The notes under the pieces: generated by a model | Told to the model about the DNA's origin: nothing | What the model saw: only the letters and a program-made list of their open reading frames with translations | Database searches by the model: none | Assembly: GCF_005311025.1 (NCBI RefSeq) | Contig: NZ_CP031747.1 | Span: 2,416,954 to 2,480,953, forward strand | Length of the DNA stretch: 64,000 nt | Reading direction: 5' to 3' | DNA from: Alcaligenes faecalis | GTDB lineage: Bacteria > Pseudomonadota > Gammaproteobacteria > Burkholderiales > Burkholderiaceae_B | Shown: one piece after another, positions 48,408 to 57,521 of the stretch | Layout of the letters: each line of letters begins with the position of its first letter | How positions within the stretch are numbered: the stretch's first letter is position 1 | Translations under genes and position numbers: made by a program

Positions 48408-49346
48408 TCAACAGGGTGGCGGCCCGTTACTCAAGGCGCTGTGTCCCGGAATCAGCCAGGGCGGTTTCTCCGCATACATTTCCTCAATAAAGGCATGCAT
48501 CTGGGCGATGTACCAGGAATTGTCGTTTTTCCTGTGGCTGAAAATAATGGGCGAAGTCACTTTCTCGTCGTCAATCAGCCGGTAGACCAGATCACTGCGT
48601 ATCTGTGCGGCTGAAGGAATCAGGCACAAGCCCACGCCGCCCGCGACCAGTCCCATGGCCGTCTGCAACTCCAGTACTTCATGCACTTCGGTGGGAAAGA
48701 TGGCGTTGTCATGCAGGATATTCAGCACATGATCGGCAAAGCTGGGGCGTGGGGACTTGGGATACACAATAAAGGCGTGATCGGCGATGACCTGCAAGGA
48801 CACCGGCCCCCGATCCTTGGCCAAGTCAATTTTCGGCGGAATTGCCAGCACCAGGCGCTCTTCACGCAAGACAGTACGGCACACCGCGCTGTCATGAATA
48901 CGCACACGTCCAAAGGCAATATCAATGCGTCCGGCGCGCAAGGCGGCGATCTGCTGGCTGCTGGTGAGTTCCAGAAAGTGAAAGCGGATATCCGGGTAGG
49001 CGTGGCGGAATTTCTGAATCAGGATAGGCAGACCGCCGTACAAGGTGGAAGCTACAAAGCCAATCGACAATTGCGGGCGCTGGTTCAGGCCGACTTCGGT
49101 GGTCGCCGCTTTCATGACCTCCACACGATTGAGCAATTGCAGGGATTGTTCGTAAAAAATGCGGCCCGCTTCGGTTAGCTGCAGGGGGCGGCTCTCCCGT
49201 GACAGCAGCAAAACATTGAGCTCTTGTTCCAGCAACTGAATCTGTCTGCTGAGTGCAGGTTGGGCAATGTGCAACTGCTCGGCAGCGCGAGTGAAATTGC
49301 GCGCTTTGGCGACCGCAACAAAGTAGCGGATTTGTTTCAAGTCCAT
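48408..49346 (-). CDS. benM: LysR-type regulator of benzoate/catechol genes (BenM/CatM-like)
   Basis: A 312-residue LTTR. HTH: MDLKQIRYFVAVAKARNFTRAAEQLHIAQPALSRQIQLLE, then effector domain with LSIGFVASTLYGGLP (the BenM/CatM effector loop) and ELTSSQQIAALRAGRIDIAFGR. The sequence resembles BenM/CatM more than BenR (AraC type). It is divergent from benA, as expected for a benzoate or muconate-responsive activator. The ATG at 49346 (residue 17 of the longer frame) starts at the canonical MDLKQ. Whether benzoate, muconate or both bind cannot be read. Confidence 0.85.
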   Translation of the reverse strand: MDLKQIRYFVAVAKARNFTRAAEQLHIAQPALSRQIQLLEQELNVLLLSRESRPLQLTEAGRIFYEQSLQLLNRVEVMKAATTEVGLNQRPQLSIGFVASTLYGGLPILIQKFRHAYPDIRFHFLELTSSQQIAALRAGRIDIAFGRVRIHDSAVCRTVLREERLVLAIPPKIDLAKDRGPVSLQVIADHAFIVYPKSPRPSFADHVLNILHDNAIFPTEVHEVLELQTAMGLVAGGVGLCLIPSAAQIRSDLVYRLIDDEKVTSPIIFSHRKNDNSWYIAQMHAFIEEMYAEKPPWLIPGHSALSNGPPPC

Positions 49347-49799
49347 ATGCTTTGCCCGTGGTCCAGGTCCAGAAAATCCGGACCAATATATCACCTATCT
49401 CGACCATCCAAGCTTCAAGCATATACCTGACAAGCTCTAGGGTTAACGATAGGTTTTGTTTTTCATGCTCCACAAGCTGCTGATTTTATTGGAAAAAAAA
49501 TAAACTATAGCATTTTGCTATGGAGCGGGACCGATATTGTATTGGAAGCCTGCTGGAGCAAAGACTGTAATGAACGTCATGCAGAACAGCCCCGAATTTC
49601 CTTGTGAAAGTGGGCTGGGCAATATCGGCCCGACGGTGTCCCTATCGGGTTTGAATCAGGCTCAAGGCTAAGCCAGCAATACGCTGCCACGAGTCAGTCC
49701 GGTCTCAATCCGGAGCGATTTTTCTTTTCTATCACGCGTACTTGCTATGCCTTCATGGGCATGGGCAGGGACGGCTGCAACTCTCATAAAGGCCACATT
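49347..49799. promoter_or_regulatory. Divergent control region of benM-like gene and benABCD
   Basis: A 453-bp region without a clear gene; it holds an LTTR-type palindrome (49507). The long leader (about 280 bp from it to benA) contains a 33-codon ORF (49570-49671) without a good ribosome site. No terminator hairpin with T-run is seen in the leader. Confidence 0.7.
49507..49521. promoter_or_regulatory. LysR-type binding site candidate
   Basis: ATAG-N7-CTAT (ATAGCA TTT TGCTAT) has the ATAC-N7-GTAT geometry of BenM/CatM sites, with perfect dyad symmetry but G/C in place of C/G at the fourth base. A degenerate partner (GATATTGTATT) lies about 25 bases downstream. Confidence 0.6.
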
Positions 49800-51152
49800 A
49801 TGTCAGTCCTTATGGATAAAACCAAAGATATCAGGCACTTGCTTGATACCGCCCTGGAAGAAAACCAAGAAACAGGCGTGTATCGCTGCCGTCGTGACAT
49901 CTTCACGAATCCGGATCTGTTCGAGCTGGAGATGAAGCATATTTTTGAAGGCAATTGGGTCTACCTGGCGCATGAAAGCCAGCTGCCCAATGTGAATGAT
50001 TACTTCACTACCTATATTGGTCGTCAACCCGTGTTTTTGACGCGTGGTAAAGACGGTGGCTTGAATGCCTTTATCAATGCCTGTGCTCACCGCGGCGCCA
50101 TGTTGTGCCGCCGCAAGCATGGCAATAAAGGCAGCTTTACCTGTCCTTTCCATGGCTGGACCTTCAATAACGCGGGCAAGCTGCTCAAGGTCAAGGACGA
50201 GAAAAACACCCAGTATCCCGAGCAGTTCAATACCGAAGGCTCGCACGACTTGAAGCGTGTCGCGCGCTTTGAGAACTATCGCGGCTTCCTGTTTGGCAGC
50301 CTGAACCCGGATGTGGTGTCTCTGGACGAGTATCTGGGTGAAACCAAAGTCATCATCGATCAGATCGTAGATCAAGCCCCTGAAGGTCTGGAAGTGCTGC
50401 GTGGCAATTCTTCCTATATCTACGATGGCAACTGGAAACTGCAGATGGAAAACGGCGCGGATGGCTACCACGTCAGCAGCGTGCACTGGAATTACTCCGC
50501 CACCATGGGTCGCCGAAAAGAGGGCGGCACGCAAGCGGTGGATGCGAACGGCTGGAGCAAGAGCCTGGGTGGCGTGTATGGCTTTGATTACGGTCATATC
50601 TTGCTGTGGACCAAAACCATGAATCCAACCGTGCGTCCGGTCTACGAGCATCGCGAGGAGCTGAAGCAGCGTCTGGGCGAGGACCGTGCCGAGTTCATCG
50701 TGAATCAGACTCGCAATCTGTGCCTGTACCCGAATGTGTATCTGATGGATCAGTTCTCTACCCAGATTCGGGTAACGCGTCCTATCAGTGTGGACAAGAC
50801 GGAAGTCACGATCTACTGCTTTGGTCCCAAAGGGGAAAGCGCTGAGCAGCGTGCCATCCGTATCCGTCAATACGAAGACTTTTTCAATGTGTCCGGCATG
50901 GGAACGGCAGACGATCTGGAGGAGTTCCGTGCCTGTCAGGAAGGCTATGCGGGTATTGCGGCGCCCTGGAATGATTTGAGCCGAGGTGCGCCTTTGTGGG
51001 TGCACGGGCCGGACGAGAATGCCAAAGCCATGGGCATGAAGCCCTTGATCAGTGGCGGGCGTAGTGAAGATGAAGGCTTGTTTGTCTGCCAGCACGAGTA
51101 CTGGGCCAAGACCATGAGCCAGGCGTTAAAAGCAGAAAACGGGGAGGCCTAA
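49800..51152 (+). CDS. benA: Benzoate 1,2-dioxygenase alpha subunit
   Basis: A 450-residue Rieske oxygenase alpha subunit. The Rieske cluster is C95-x-H97 (ACAHRGA) and C115-x2-H118 (CPFHGW). The catalytic iron motif is D221-G-Y-H224-V-S-S-V-H229, with the distal Asp further on. The segment [19 protein letters not shown] and the length fit BenA/XylX better than AntA. It makes the cis-diol from benzoate together with BenB and BenC. AAAGG with 7 bases to the ATG; the start at 49755 lacks a site. Substrate (benzoate versus a substituted benzoate) is inferred. Confidence 0.92.
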   Translation: MSVLMDKTKDIRHLLDTALEENQETGVYRCRRDIFTNPDLFELEMKHIFEGNWVYLAHESQLPNVNDYFTTYIGRQPVFLTRGKDGGLNAFINACAHRGAMLCRRKHGNKGSFTCPFHGWTFNNAGKLLKVKDEKNTQYPEQFNTEGSHDLKRVARFENYRGFLFGSLNPDVVSLDEYLGETKVIIDQIVDQAPEGLEVLRGNSSYIYDGNWKLQMENGADGYHVSSVHWNYSATMGRRKEGGTQAVDANGWSKSLGGVYGFDYGHILLWTKTMNPTVRPVYEHREELKQRLGEDRAEFIVNQTRNLCLYPNVYLMDQFSTQIRVTRPISVDKTEVTIYCFGPKGESAEQRAIRIRQYEDFFNVSGMGTADDLEEFRACQEGYAGIAAPWNDLSRGAPLWVHGPDENAKAMGMKPLISGGRSEDEGLFVCQHEYWAKTMSQALKAENGEA

Positions 51153-51155
51153 GCC

Positions 51156-51644
51156 ATGAACGCAACGTATCACTCTATTTGCGCTTTCCTGTATCGCGAA
51201 GCCCGCTTGCTGGATGACCGTCAGTGGGATGAATGGCTGGAATGCTATAGCCCCAACGCCCAGTACTGGATGCCTTGCTGGGATGATGATGATCAGTTGA
51301 CCGAAGATCCGCATAGCGAGATTTCCTTGATCTTCTATCCCAACCGTAACGGTCTGGAGGATCGGGTGTTCCGCATCAAGACCGAGCGCTCCGGTGCCTC
51401 CACACCAGAGCCACGTACCGCTCACATGCTCAGCAATATCGAGATTCTGGCCGAGCGCGATGGGCAGGTGGACGTCCGCTACAACTTTTTGACGCTTAAC
51501 CATCGCTACCGGGTGACGGACCAGTTCTTCGGCACGATTTACCTGACCTTGTCGCCTCAGGAGCAGGGCTGGTTGATCGAGCAAAAAAAGGTAGTGCTCA
51601 AGAACGACTACATCCGTCAAGTGATTGATGTGTATCACATTTAA
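51156..51644 (+). CDS. benB: Benzoate 1,2-dioxygenase beta subunit
   Basis: A 162-residue small subunit of the ring-hydroxylating dioxygenase family (SnoaL-like cone fold). Blocks: ICAFLYREARLLDDRQWDEWLECY, YWMPCWDDDD, RTAHMLSNIEI, and a C terminus KVVLKNDYIRQVIDVYHI. GGAGG 8 bases upstream, 3 bp after benA. Confidence 0.92.
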   Translation: MNATYHSICAFLYREARLLDDRQWDEWLECYSPNAQYWMPCWDDDDQLTEDPHSEISLIFYPNRNGLEDRVFRIKTERSGASTPEPRTAHMLSNIEILAERDGQVDVRYNFLTLNHRYRVTDQFFGTIYLTLSPQEQGWLIEQKKVVLKNDYIRQVIDVYHI

Positions 51645-51659
51645 AGCCGGGGGTTAGTC

Positions 51660-52667
51660 GTGAACAGCTATCGTATTGCGCTGAATTTTGAGGACGGTGT
51701 CACCCGTTTCGTGGATTGTGGGGAACACGAAAAAGTGCTGGATGCCGCTTATCGCCATCAGATCAATCTGCCTATGGATTGCTCGGACGGGGTGTGCGGC
51801 ACCTGTAAATGTCAAGCTGAAAGTGGTCAGTATGAGCAGGGCGATGACTACATCGAGGATGCCCTGACGCAAGAAGAAGCGGACAAGGGTTTGGTTCTGA
51901 CCTGCCAGATGATTCCCAAGTCTGACTGCGTGATTGCTGTGCCGATTTCATCGGGTGTGTGCAAGACCGCCGTGGCCAAGTGGCGGGGGCAGGTATCGGA
52001 ATGCCGTCAGTATGAGGATGCGGCTTACGAACTGAAGATTGATGCGACTGATGAAGCCTTGCCTTTCCTGCCTGGGCAGTACGTGAATATCACGGTGCCT
52101 GGCGGGCAGGCGCATCGCTCCTATTCCTTCAGCTCTGCGCCGGGCGAGCCGCGTTTGAGTTTCCTGATCAAGCAAGTGCCGGGAGGCCTGATGAGTTCCT
52201 GGCTGGCGGCGCAGCCGCTAGGCCAGCAGGTAGAAATGACCGGGCCTTTGGGTAGTTTTTATCTGCGTCAGGTAACGCGCCCCTTGCTGTTCCTGGCCGG
52301 TGGCACGGGTCTGGCGCCGTTCTTGTCCATGCTGGAAGTGCTGGTCAAGCAAGGCTGTACGCAGCCTGTGCATCTGGTCTATGGCGTCACCCGTGATCAG
52401 GATCTGGTGATGCTGGCAGAGCTGGAGTCCTTTACTCAGCGTTTGCCCGGATTCAGCTACACCACCTGCGTGGTGGACCCGGAATCCCGCCATGAGCGCA
52501 AAGGCTACGTCACCCAGCACTTGGATCCGGCGCATTGGCATGACGGGCAGGTGGATGTGTACCTGTGCGGGCCGCCACCCATGGTGGATGCCGTCAGCCA
52601 GTTCATTGATGCGCAAGCCCATGCTCCCGCGAATTTCTACTACGAAAAATTCATTACCAGCCAGTAA
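51660..52667 (+). CDS. benC: Benzoate dioxygenase reductase
   Basis: A 335-residue [2Fe-2S]/FAD/NADH reductase. Ferredoxin: CSDGVCGTCKCQAE with the fourth Cys in VLTCQM. FAD: RSYSFSSAPGE (RxYS). NAD: FLAGGTGLAPFLSML and YLCGPPPMVDAVSQF. Starts at GTG with only a GGGGG run upstream. It reduces BenAB. Domain order is the same as DmpP, an independent reductase. Confidence 0.93.
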   Translation: MNSYRIALNFEDGVTRFVDCGEHEKVLDAAYRHQINLPMDCSDGVCGTCKCQAESGQYEQGDDYIEDALTQEEADKGLVLTCQMIPKSDCVIAVPISSGVCKTAVAKWRGQVSECRQYEDAAYELKIDATDEALPFLPGQYVNITVPGGQAHRSYSFSSAPGEPRLSFLIKQVPGGLMSSWLAAQPLGQQVEMTGPLGSFYLRQVTRPLLFLAGGTGLAPFLSMLEVLVKQGCTQPVHLVYGVTRDQDLVMLAELESFTQRLPGFSYTTCVVDPESRHERKGYVTQHLDPAHWHDGQVDVYLCGPPPMVDAVSQFIDAQAHAPANFYYEKFITSQ

Positions 52668-52682
52668 ATGCATTCAAGCAAT

Positions 52683-52697
52683 GCCCCTTTGCGGGGC
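52683..52697 (+). promoter_or_regulatory. Small hairpin between benC and benD
   Basis: GCCCC, TTTGC, GGGGC, no T-run, 35 bp upstream of the benD start. Confidence 0.4.
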
Positions 52698-52731
52698 GTC
52701 CTGTGCTGGATGACTCCTACAAGGAAAGATC

Positions 52732-53502
52732 ATGACTGCGCCTGTGCGTTTTCATCAAAAAGTGGCCATTGTGACGGGCGCGGCCCAAGGCATTGGCCGT
52801 CGTGTTGCCGAGCGCTTGCAGGCTGAAGGAGCCTGGGTATTGGCCGTAGACCGATCCGAGCTGGTGCGGGAACTGGCCAGCGAGGCGGTCCTGACACTGG
52901 AAGTGGATCTGGAAACCGTTGAAGGTGCTCAGGCTGCGGCCCAGGCGGCGCTGGATAAATGGGGACGTATTGATATTTTGATCAATAACGTCGGGGGCAC
53001 GATCTGGACGCGCCCTTACGAGCACTACACACCGGCACAGATCGAGGCTGAGATACGCCGTTCCCTGTTTCCAACCCTGTGGTCCTGTCATGCCGTTTTA
53101 CCCAGCATGCAGGAGCAGGGTAGTGGTGCCATTGTGAACGTGTCCTCGATTGCCACTCGCAGCATTAACCGCGTGCCGTATGCAGCGGCTAAAGGGGGCG
53201 TCAATGCCTTGACCGCTTCATTGGCTTTTGAGAATGCCCAGCGCGGCATTCGGGTCAATGCTGTCTCGCCTGGCGGGACCGAGGCTCCGCCACGGCGTAT
53301 TCCCCGCAATACCCAGAACCAGGACGATCCCCAAGAAGCGATCTGGTATCAGCAGATTGTGGATCAGACCGTGGCCAGCAGTTTGATGAAGCGTTACGGC
53401 AGCCTGGATGAACAGGCCGCCAGCATTTTGTTTTTGGCCTCGGATGAGGCGTCGTATATCACCGGCACTGTCTTGCCAGTAGGAGGCGGCGACCAGGGCT
53501 GA
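52732..53502 (+). CDS. benD: cis-diol dehydrogenase (dihydroxycyclohexadiene carboxylate dehydrogenase)
   Basis: A 256-residue short-chain dehydrogenase. NAD motif TGAAQGIG (residues 15-22), catalytic S138, Y150 and K154 (VPYAAAKGG). It oxidises and decarboxylates the benzoate diol to catechol. AAGGAAAG upstream. Position directly after benC gives the specific role. Confidence 0.93.
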   Translation: MTAPVRFHQKVAIVTGAAQGIGRRVAERLQAEGAWVLAVDRSELVRELASEAVLTLEVDLETVEGAQAAAQAALDKWGRIDILINNVGGTIWTRPYEHYTPAQIEAEIRRSLFPTLWSCHAVLPSMQEQGSGAIVNVSSIATRSINRVPYAAAKGGVNALTASLAFENAQRGIRVNAVSPGGTEAPPRRIPRNTQNQDDPQEAIWYQQIVDQTVASSLMKRYGSLDEQAASILFLASDEASYITGTVLPVGGGDQG

Positions 53503-53573
53503 TCAAACGATGCAGGCGGCTTGTAGAGCGAAGGGCATCAAGACAAAAAAACTCCATTTGGGGGAGACAAATC

Positions 53574-54908
53574 ATGAAAACACTAGACGTTAATGAAGTG
53601 ATTGAGCAGGCGCGCTTCGGGCGCTTTCACTGGATGGTGATGAGCCTGTGCGCCTTGTTGTTGATATTCGATGGCTATGACTTGTTTATTTACGGTGTGG
53701 TTTTGCCGGTGCTGATGGACGAGTGGAATTTGACGCCGGTGCAAGCTGGAGCCTTGGGTAGCTACGCCTTGTTTGGCATGATGTTTGGCGCGTTTGTATT
53801 TGGGCCGCTGGCAGACAAGATTGGCCGTAAAAAGGGCGTGACGATCTGCTTTGCCTTGTTCAGTCTGGCGACCTTCCTGAATGGCTTTGCGAGCTCACCG
53901 ACCGAGTTTGGTGTCTACCGCTTTCTGGCCGGCTTGGGCTGTGGCGGCTTGATGCCCAACGCTGTGGCTTTGATGAACGAGTATTCGCCCAAGCGCTCGC
54001 GTAGCACCTTGGTCGCCATCATGTTCAGCGGCTATTCATTGGGTGGCTTGTTGTCGGCAGCGATTGGCATTTACATGCTGCCTCGCTTTGGCTGGCAGTC
54101 CATGTTTTTCTGTGCAGCCATTCCGTTGTTGCTGCTGCCGTTTATTGTCTGGAAACTGCCAGAGTCGCTAGCGTTTCTGATGCGCCAGGGGCAAGAGGAA
54201 AAAGCACGCCGCATTGTGCAGACCTTGGCCCCAGAAATGGGTGTGGCCCCGGATACCGTCTTGACCTTGCACGAGCGGAAAAAGGCGGGTGTGCCCATGC
54301 TGGATCTGGTCAAGGAAGGGCGCTTGCTTGGCACCTTGATGATTTGGGTGGCGTTTTTCTGCTGCCTCTTGATGGTCTATGCCCTGGGTTCCTGGTTGCC
54401 AAAATTGATGGCCAACGCGGGCTATAGCCTGGGTTCCAGCCTGTCCTTCCTGGTGGCCTTGAACCTGGGCGGCATGTTTGGTGCGATTCTGGGTGGTTGG
54501 CTGGGGGATCGTTTCAGCTTGCCTAAAGTGGTGGCCTGGTTCTTTCTGGTGTCGGCGGCGTCCATTACCTTGCTAGGTTTCAAGAGCCCGACTCTGGTGC
54601 TGTATGTGTTGATCGTGATTGCCGGTGCCACCACCATTGGCACGCAGATCCTGCTGTACGCCAATACGGCGCAGTTCTATCCCTTGTCCATGCGCTCCTC
54701 GGGCTTGGGCTGGGCGTCAGGAGTGGGGCGAATCGGTGCGATTGCCGGGCCTTTCCTGGGCGGCACGCTAATGGCGGCCAAGTTGCCCTTGCAGATGAAC
54801 TTCATGGCCTTTGCCGTGCCGGGTGTCGTGGCAATGCTGGCTTTCCTGATGTTTATGGTGTCCTTGCGTTCATCGCCCAAAGTGGCGCTGAATGCCGTGG
54901 CCGGTTGA
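53574..54908 (+). CDS. benK: Aromatic-acid:H+ symporter, AAHS-type MFS (BenK-like)
   Basis: A 444-residue MFS transporter with 12 predicted helices. The AAHS features are IFDGYDLFIYGVVLP in helix 1 and GPLADKIGRKKG in the loop 2-3. GGGGGAGACAAATC precedes the ATG. With benABCD it probably imports benzoate. BenK and PcaK differ little, so specificity is inferred from its place. Confidence 0.9.
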   Translation: MKTLDVNEVIEQARFGRFHWMVMSLCALLLIFDGYDLFIYGVVLPVLMDEWNLTPVQAGALGSYALFGMMFGAFVFGPLADKIGRKKGVTICFALFSLATFLNGFASSPTEFGVYRFLAGLGCGGLMPNAVALMNEYSPKRSRSTLVAIMFSGYSLGGLLSAAIGIYMLPRFGWQSMFFCAAIPLLLLPFIVWKLPESLAFLMRQGQEEKARRIVQTLAPEMGVAPDTVLTLHERKKAGVPMLDLVKEGRLLGTLMIWVAFFCCLLMVYALGSWLPKLMANAGYSLGSSLSFLVALNLGGMFGAILGGWLGDRFSLPKVVAWFFLVSAASITLLGFKSPTLVLYVLIVIAGATTIGTQILLYANTAQFYPLSMRSSGLGWASGVGRIGAIAGPFLGGTLMAAKLPLQMNFMAFAVPGVVAMLAFLMFMVSLRSSPKVALNAVAG

Positions 54909-54967
54909 GAGGGCTGAATTTTAAAGCTGACTGGAGTAAAGTGCATACACACTGTTTTCAATCGACG

Positions 54968-55000
54968 AATGCCAGCCTTTCAAATTGAATGGCTGGCATT
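54968..55000 (+). terminator. Hairpin after the transporter gene
   Basis: A 10-bp stem AATGCCAGCC (54968-54977) / GGCTGGCATT (54991-55000) with inner pairing TTCAA/TTGAA, followed by a short AT stretch. Confidence 0.55.
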
Positions 55001-55022
55001 ATCTATGGAGCCTGCCGGAATC

Positions 55023-55643
55023 ATGACCGCTAGTAGTCTTTTGCTGTTTCTGCCCGCCTGTTTTGCCCTGAATATGGCCTTCGGACCTAATAATCTGCTG
55101 TCCATGACGGTAGGGGCCAAGCAAGGGGTGTCGACTGCCATGGTAGCGGCCATGGGGCGTCTGGTCGCCTTTGCCATCATGATTGTGGTGGCGGCCTTGG
55201 GAATGGGAACCTTGTTGATGGTTTCGGAGACGGCCTTTACCGTGGTCAAGCTTGCGGGAGCGGCGTATCTGATCTGGCTGGGTATCAAGGTGCTGCGTGC
55301 CAGTAGCAAAACATCAGCAGAGCAAACCGAGGTGAGCAAAAAAGATATCTGGGGCCTGGTGCGCCAGGAGTTCTTTGTGGCTATCGGCAATCCTAAAGCC
55401 ATTCTGATCTTCACCGCCTTCTTCCCGCAGTTTGTAGATATGAACAACTATTGGGTTAGCTTCATGACACAGGGTGTGATTTTCCTGCTGCTTGAAGTGA
55501 TCGCGATTGCGGCGTATGCCTATGTAGGCACTCGTTTGTCCGGCGTGATGCAAAATGCGCGTGGTCTGCGTTGGGTGAACCGCATTAGCGGCAGCATGAT
55601 GATAGGTTTTGGCGTGATCCTGGCCATGGCTCGACGCTCCTGA
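55023..55643 (+). CDS. LysE/RhtB family exporter
   Basis: A 206-residue LysE/RhtB amino-acid exporter. Six helices; family marks: LFLPACFALNMAFGPNNLL near the N terminus, GAAYLIWLGIKVLRA and the QEFFVAIGNPKAILIFTAFFPQF block. The ATG at 55023 gives the normal 205-residue length; the longer frame includes the preceding hairpin. Substrate unknown. Confidence 0.88.
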   Translation: MTASSLLLFLPACFALNMAFGPNNLLSMTVGAKQGVSTAMVAAMGRLVAFAIMIVVAALGMGTLLMVSETAFTVVKLAGAAYLIWLGIKVLRASSKTSAEQTEVSKKDIWGLVRQEFFVAIGNPKAILIFTAFFPQFVDMNNYWVSFMTQGVIFLLLEVIAIAAYAYVGTRLSGVMQNARGLRWVNRISGSMMIGFGVILAMARRS

Positions 55644-55680
55644 TGTAAGCCCCGATCTGGGGCACAAGTCGGAAAATAAA

Positions 55681-55706
55681 AGGCTCTCCTTGCGAGAGCC
55701 TTTTTG
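55681..55706 (+). terminator. Intrinsic terminator after the exporter gene
   Basis: AGGCTCTC, loop CTTGC, GAGAGCCT (55681-55701), then T5 at 55701-55705. Confidence 0.85.
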
Positions 55707-55831
55707 ATGTTTCTATTTGTACAGGGTAAACACAGAATATGCTATTTAGTGCTTGAAGTTTGTAAATTTTTTGTTAGGATAAAAATTCGTTCTAGGCTTT
55801 CTCGATTAAATAAACAGCAGGAGGTTTGGAT

Positions 55832-55891
55832 ATGAATGACACGCCCATGAACTGGCCCAGTGATTTTCCGAGCAAACACGATTCAATATAA
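55832..55891 (+). CDS. Candidate 19-residue small protein
   Basis: A 19-codon ORF (MNDTPMNWPSDFPSKHDSI) with a near-perfect ribosome site AGGAGG 7 bases before the ATG, and a terminator 35 bases after its stop. Between the exporter gene terminator (55706) and this there is AT-rich DNA able to hold a promoter (TTAGGATAAAAAT at 55773-55785). The tripartite layout suggests a real short transcript; the peptide has no recognised family. Confidence 0.5.
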   Translation: MNDTPMNWPSDFPSKHDSI

Positions 55892-55926
55892 AACCTCAAA
55901 AAAAACGGAGACCGTTAACTAGCCAG

Positions 55927-55948
55927 GCCGCCCTATGGGCGGCTTTTT
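55927..55948 (+). terminator. Intrinsic terminator after the 19-codon ORF
   Basis: GCCGCCC (55927-55933), TAT, GGGCGGC (55937-55943), then T5. Confidence 0.85.
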
Positions 55949-56130
55949 CATTGGCGCCTTATTGTTCTGATTTTTAGATCGATATGTCTTGAGATTGAGC
56001 TGGCCGTTTATTGATAAGATTCAAATTCTGAATTGCTCAGGATTGGAAAGTTTCACTGGGCTACCTTAAATTGGGTTTTATTGCATTTTAATGCATGGAG
56101 TAGCTTGGAAAAATACGGAGCGGAAAAAGA

Positions 56131-56310
56131 ATGAATGACATCAAGGCCTTGTTTGCTTTGTGTTTTTCCCTGCTTCCTGCTGCTTGTTCCTGTATCACCG
56201 TCACTTATCCTGGCGATCCCGAAGGAGCCACTGTTGTTTGCAATGGCAGTGCCTATGGCGAGACTCCACTGATAATTAACGGTCTGCTGGAGGGGGCGTC
56301 GAAATGTTAG
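56131..56310 (+). CDS. 59-residue lipoprotein with PEGA-like segment
   Basis: A short gene missed by length cut-offs. It codes MNDIKALFALCFSLLPAAC, a lipoprotein signal with Cys at residue 19, then a PEGA-type segment (GDPEGATVVCNGSAYGETPL) and a short end. GGAAAAAGA precedes the ATG. No hairpin follows within 100 bases. PEGA domains are small beta repeats found on surface proteins; a single copy here is the minimum. Confidence 0.6.
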   Translation: MNDIKALFALCFSLLPAACSCITVTYPGDPEGATVVCNGSAYGETPLIINGLLEGASKC

Positions 56311-56483
56311 TGTCCCCTTGAGTAGGTATTAACTTGTAATATGGCTCCTGAACGAGCTTGGCCAAACACTCTAGCTAAGATTCTTTGTTTTTAAATTTGG
56401 CTGATTCACTGCTTTGCTCTACGTAAACAAGCTCCCAGCGCTATGCTATTTTCCTCTCTCTCCCTTTTCTGATTGATCCAGCC

Positions 56484-57521
56484 TTGCCACGTTCCTCTGC
56501 TACCCCCCCTCGTCGTATCACCATCCGCGATGTCGCCAAGGCGGCAGGGGTGTCTTTGACTACGGTTTCACACGCTTTGAATGACAGAGGGGTGGTGGAC
56601 CCGTTAACGCGTGCCAAGGTCAAACAGATCGCGGCTGATATGGGCTATAGGCCCAATGTACGAGCGCAGCGCTTGCGTTCGGGGGCGGCCAACAGCATTG
56701 CCCTGGTATCGTCCATGCCTTTTGCCGTGTCGGGTGGCGTTTCGCGTCTGGGCTTCATGATGGAAGTGGCGGGCATTGCGGCCGAGGCGGCCATGCGGCG
56801 CGGCCTGGCTCTGGTGTTCGTACCGCCTTTGGAAAATGCCCAGGCCTTTCTGGAAGGTCTGGATATTGATGGGGCGATTTTGTTGGAGCCCATGACGGAT
56901 GATCCCAATGTGCGCTTGTTGCAAGAGCGTGGCGTGGCCTTGGTGTCGATTGGGCGTCAAGGCGGTAGCGTAGACAGCATTCCCTTTATTGATCTGCAAT
57001 CGACCGCAACCGCGCATTTGTTATTGAATCACTTGTGGGAGCAAGGACGGCGACGTATCGCCCTGGTGCAAAGCAGTGCCGCACGTGACTCTTACGCCAG
57101 CCATAAAAAAGCCTACGAGAATTTCGCTGCAGCGCACGCCATGCCAGTGCGCTATATGCAGGTAGAGGAAAGCTTGGGTGAAGCCGGCGGATTTGATGCC
57201 TGCGCCCGGCTTTTAACACAGTATCCCGATACGGATGCCTTATGTGTGCCTGTGGATGCCTTTGCAGTGGGCGCCTTGGCGGCTGTGCAGCAGGCCGGTT
57301 TGCGTGTCCCGCAGGATGTAATGATCGCCACCCGTTACGATGGCTTGCGTGCCCGTACCGCAGAACCGGCGTTGACAGCTGTGGATCTTCATCTGGAACA
57401 AGTGGCCACCCTGGCGGTAGAACTGCTGTTCGAGCATCTGTCGGGTGATAAGAGCCGCCTGTCGGCTTTGGGCCCAAAGCCGGAGCTTCGGGCCCGTGCC
57501 TCTACACAGCTGGACGATTAA
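56484..57521 (+). CDS. LacI-family repressor
   Basis: A 345-residue LacI/GalR regulator. HTH ITIRDVAKAAGVSLTTVSHALND, hinge RLRSG, then a periplasmic-binding-type effector domain (SIGRQGGSVDSIPFIDLQSTATAHLLL). TTG at 56484 gives 11 residues before ITIRD; no ATG or clear ribosome site, so the start is uncertain. The stop shares TTAA with the convergent TauE gene stop. It likely controls the reverse-strand permease operon (see paired operators at 61060 and 61092). Confidence 0.85.
   Translation: MPRSSATPPRRITIRDVAKAAGVSLTTVSHALNDRGVVDPLTRAKVKQIAADMGYRPNVRAQRLRSGAANSIALVSSMPFAVSGGVSRLGFMMEVAGIAAEAAMRRGLALVFVPPLENAQAFLEGLDIDGAILLEPMTDDPNVRLLQERGVALVSIGRQGGSVDSIPFIDLQSTATAHLLLNHLWEQGRRRIALVQSSAARDSYASHKKAYENFAAAHAMPVRYMQVEESLGEAGGFDACARLLTQYPDTDALCVPVDAFAVGALAAVQQAGLRVPQDVMIATRYDGLRARTAEPALTAVDLHLEQVATLAVELLFEHLSGDKSRLSALGPKPELRARASTQLDD

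Noticed and set aside
49570-49671. 33-codon ORF in the benA leader
   Set aside because: No ribosome site at correct spacing; mentioned only as part of the leader finding.
49803-51095. 430-residue open frame on the reverse strand
   Set aside because: It is opposite benA, which has a complete Rieske and iron-binding motif; no ribosome site.
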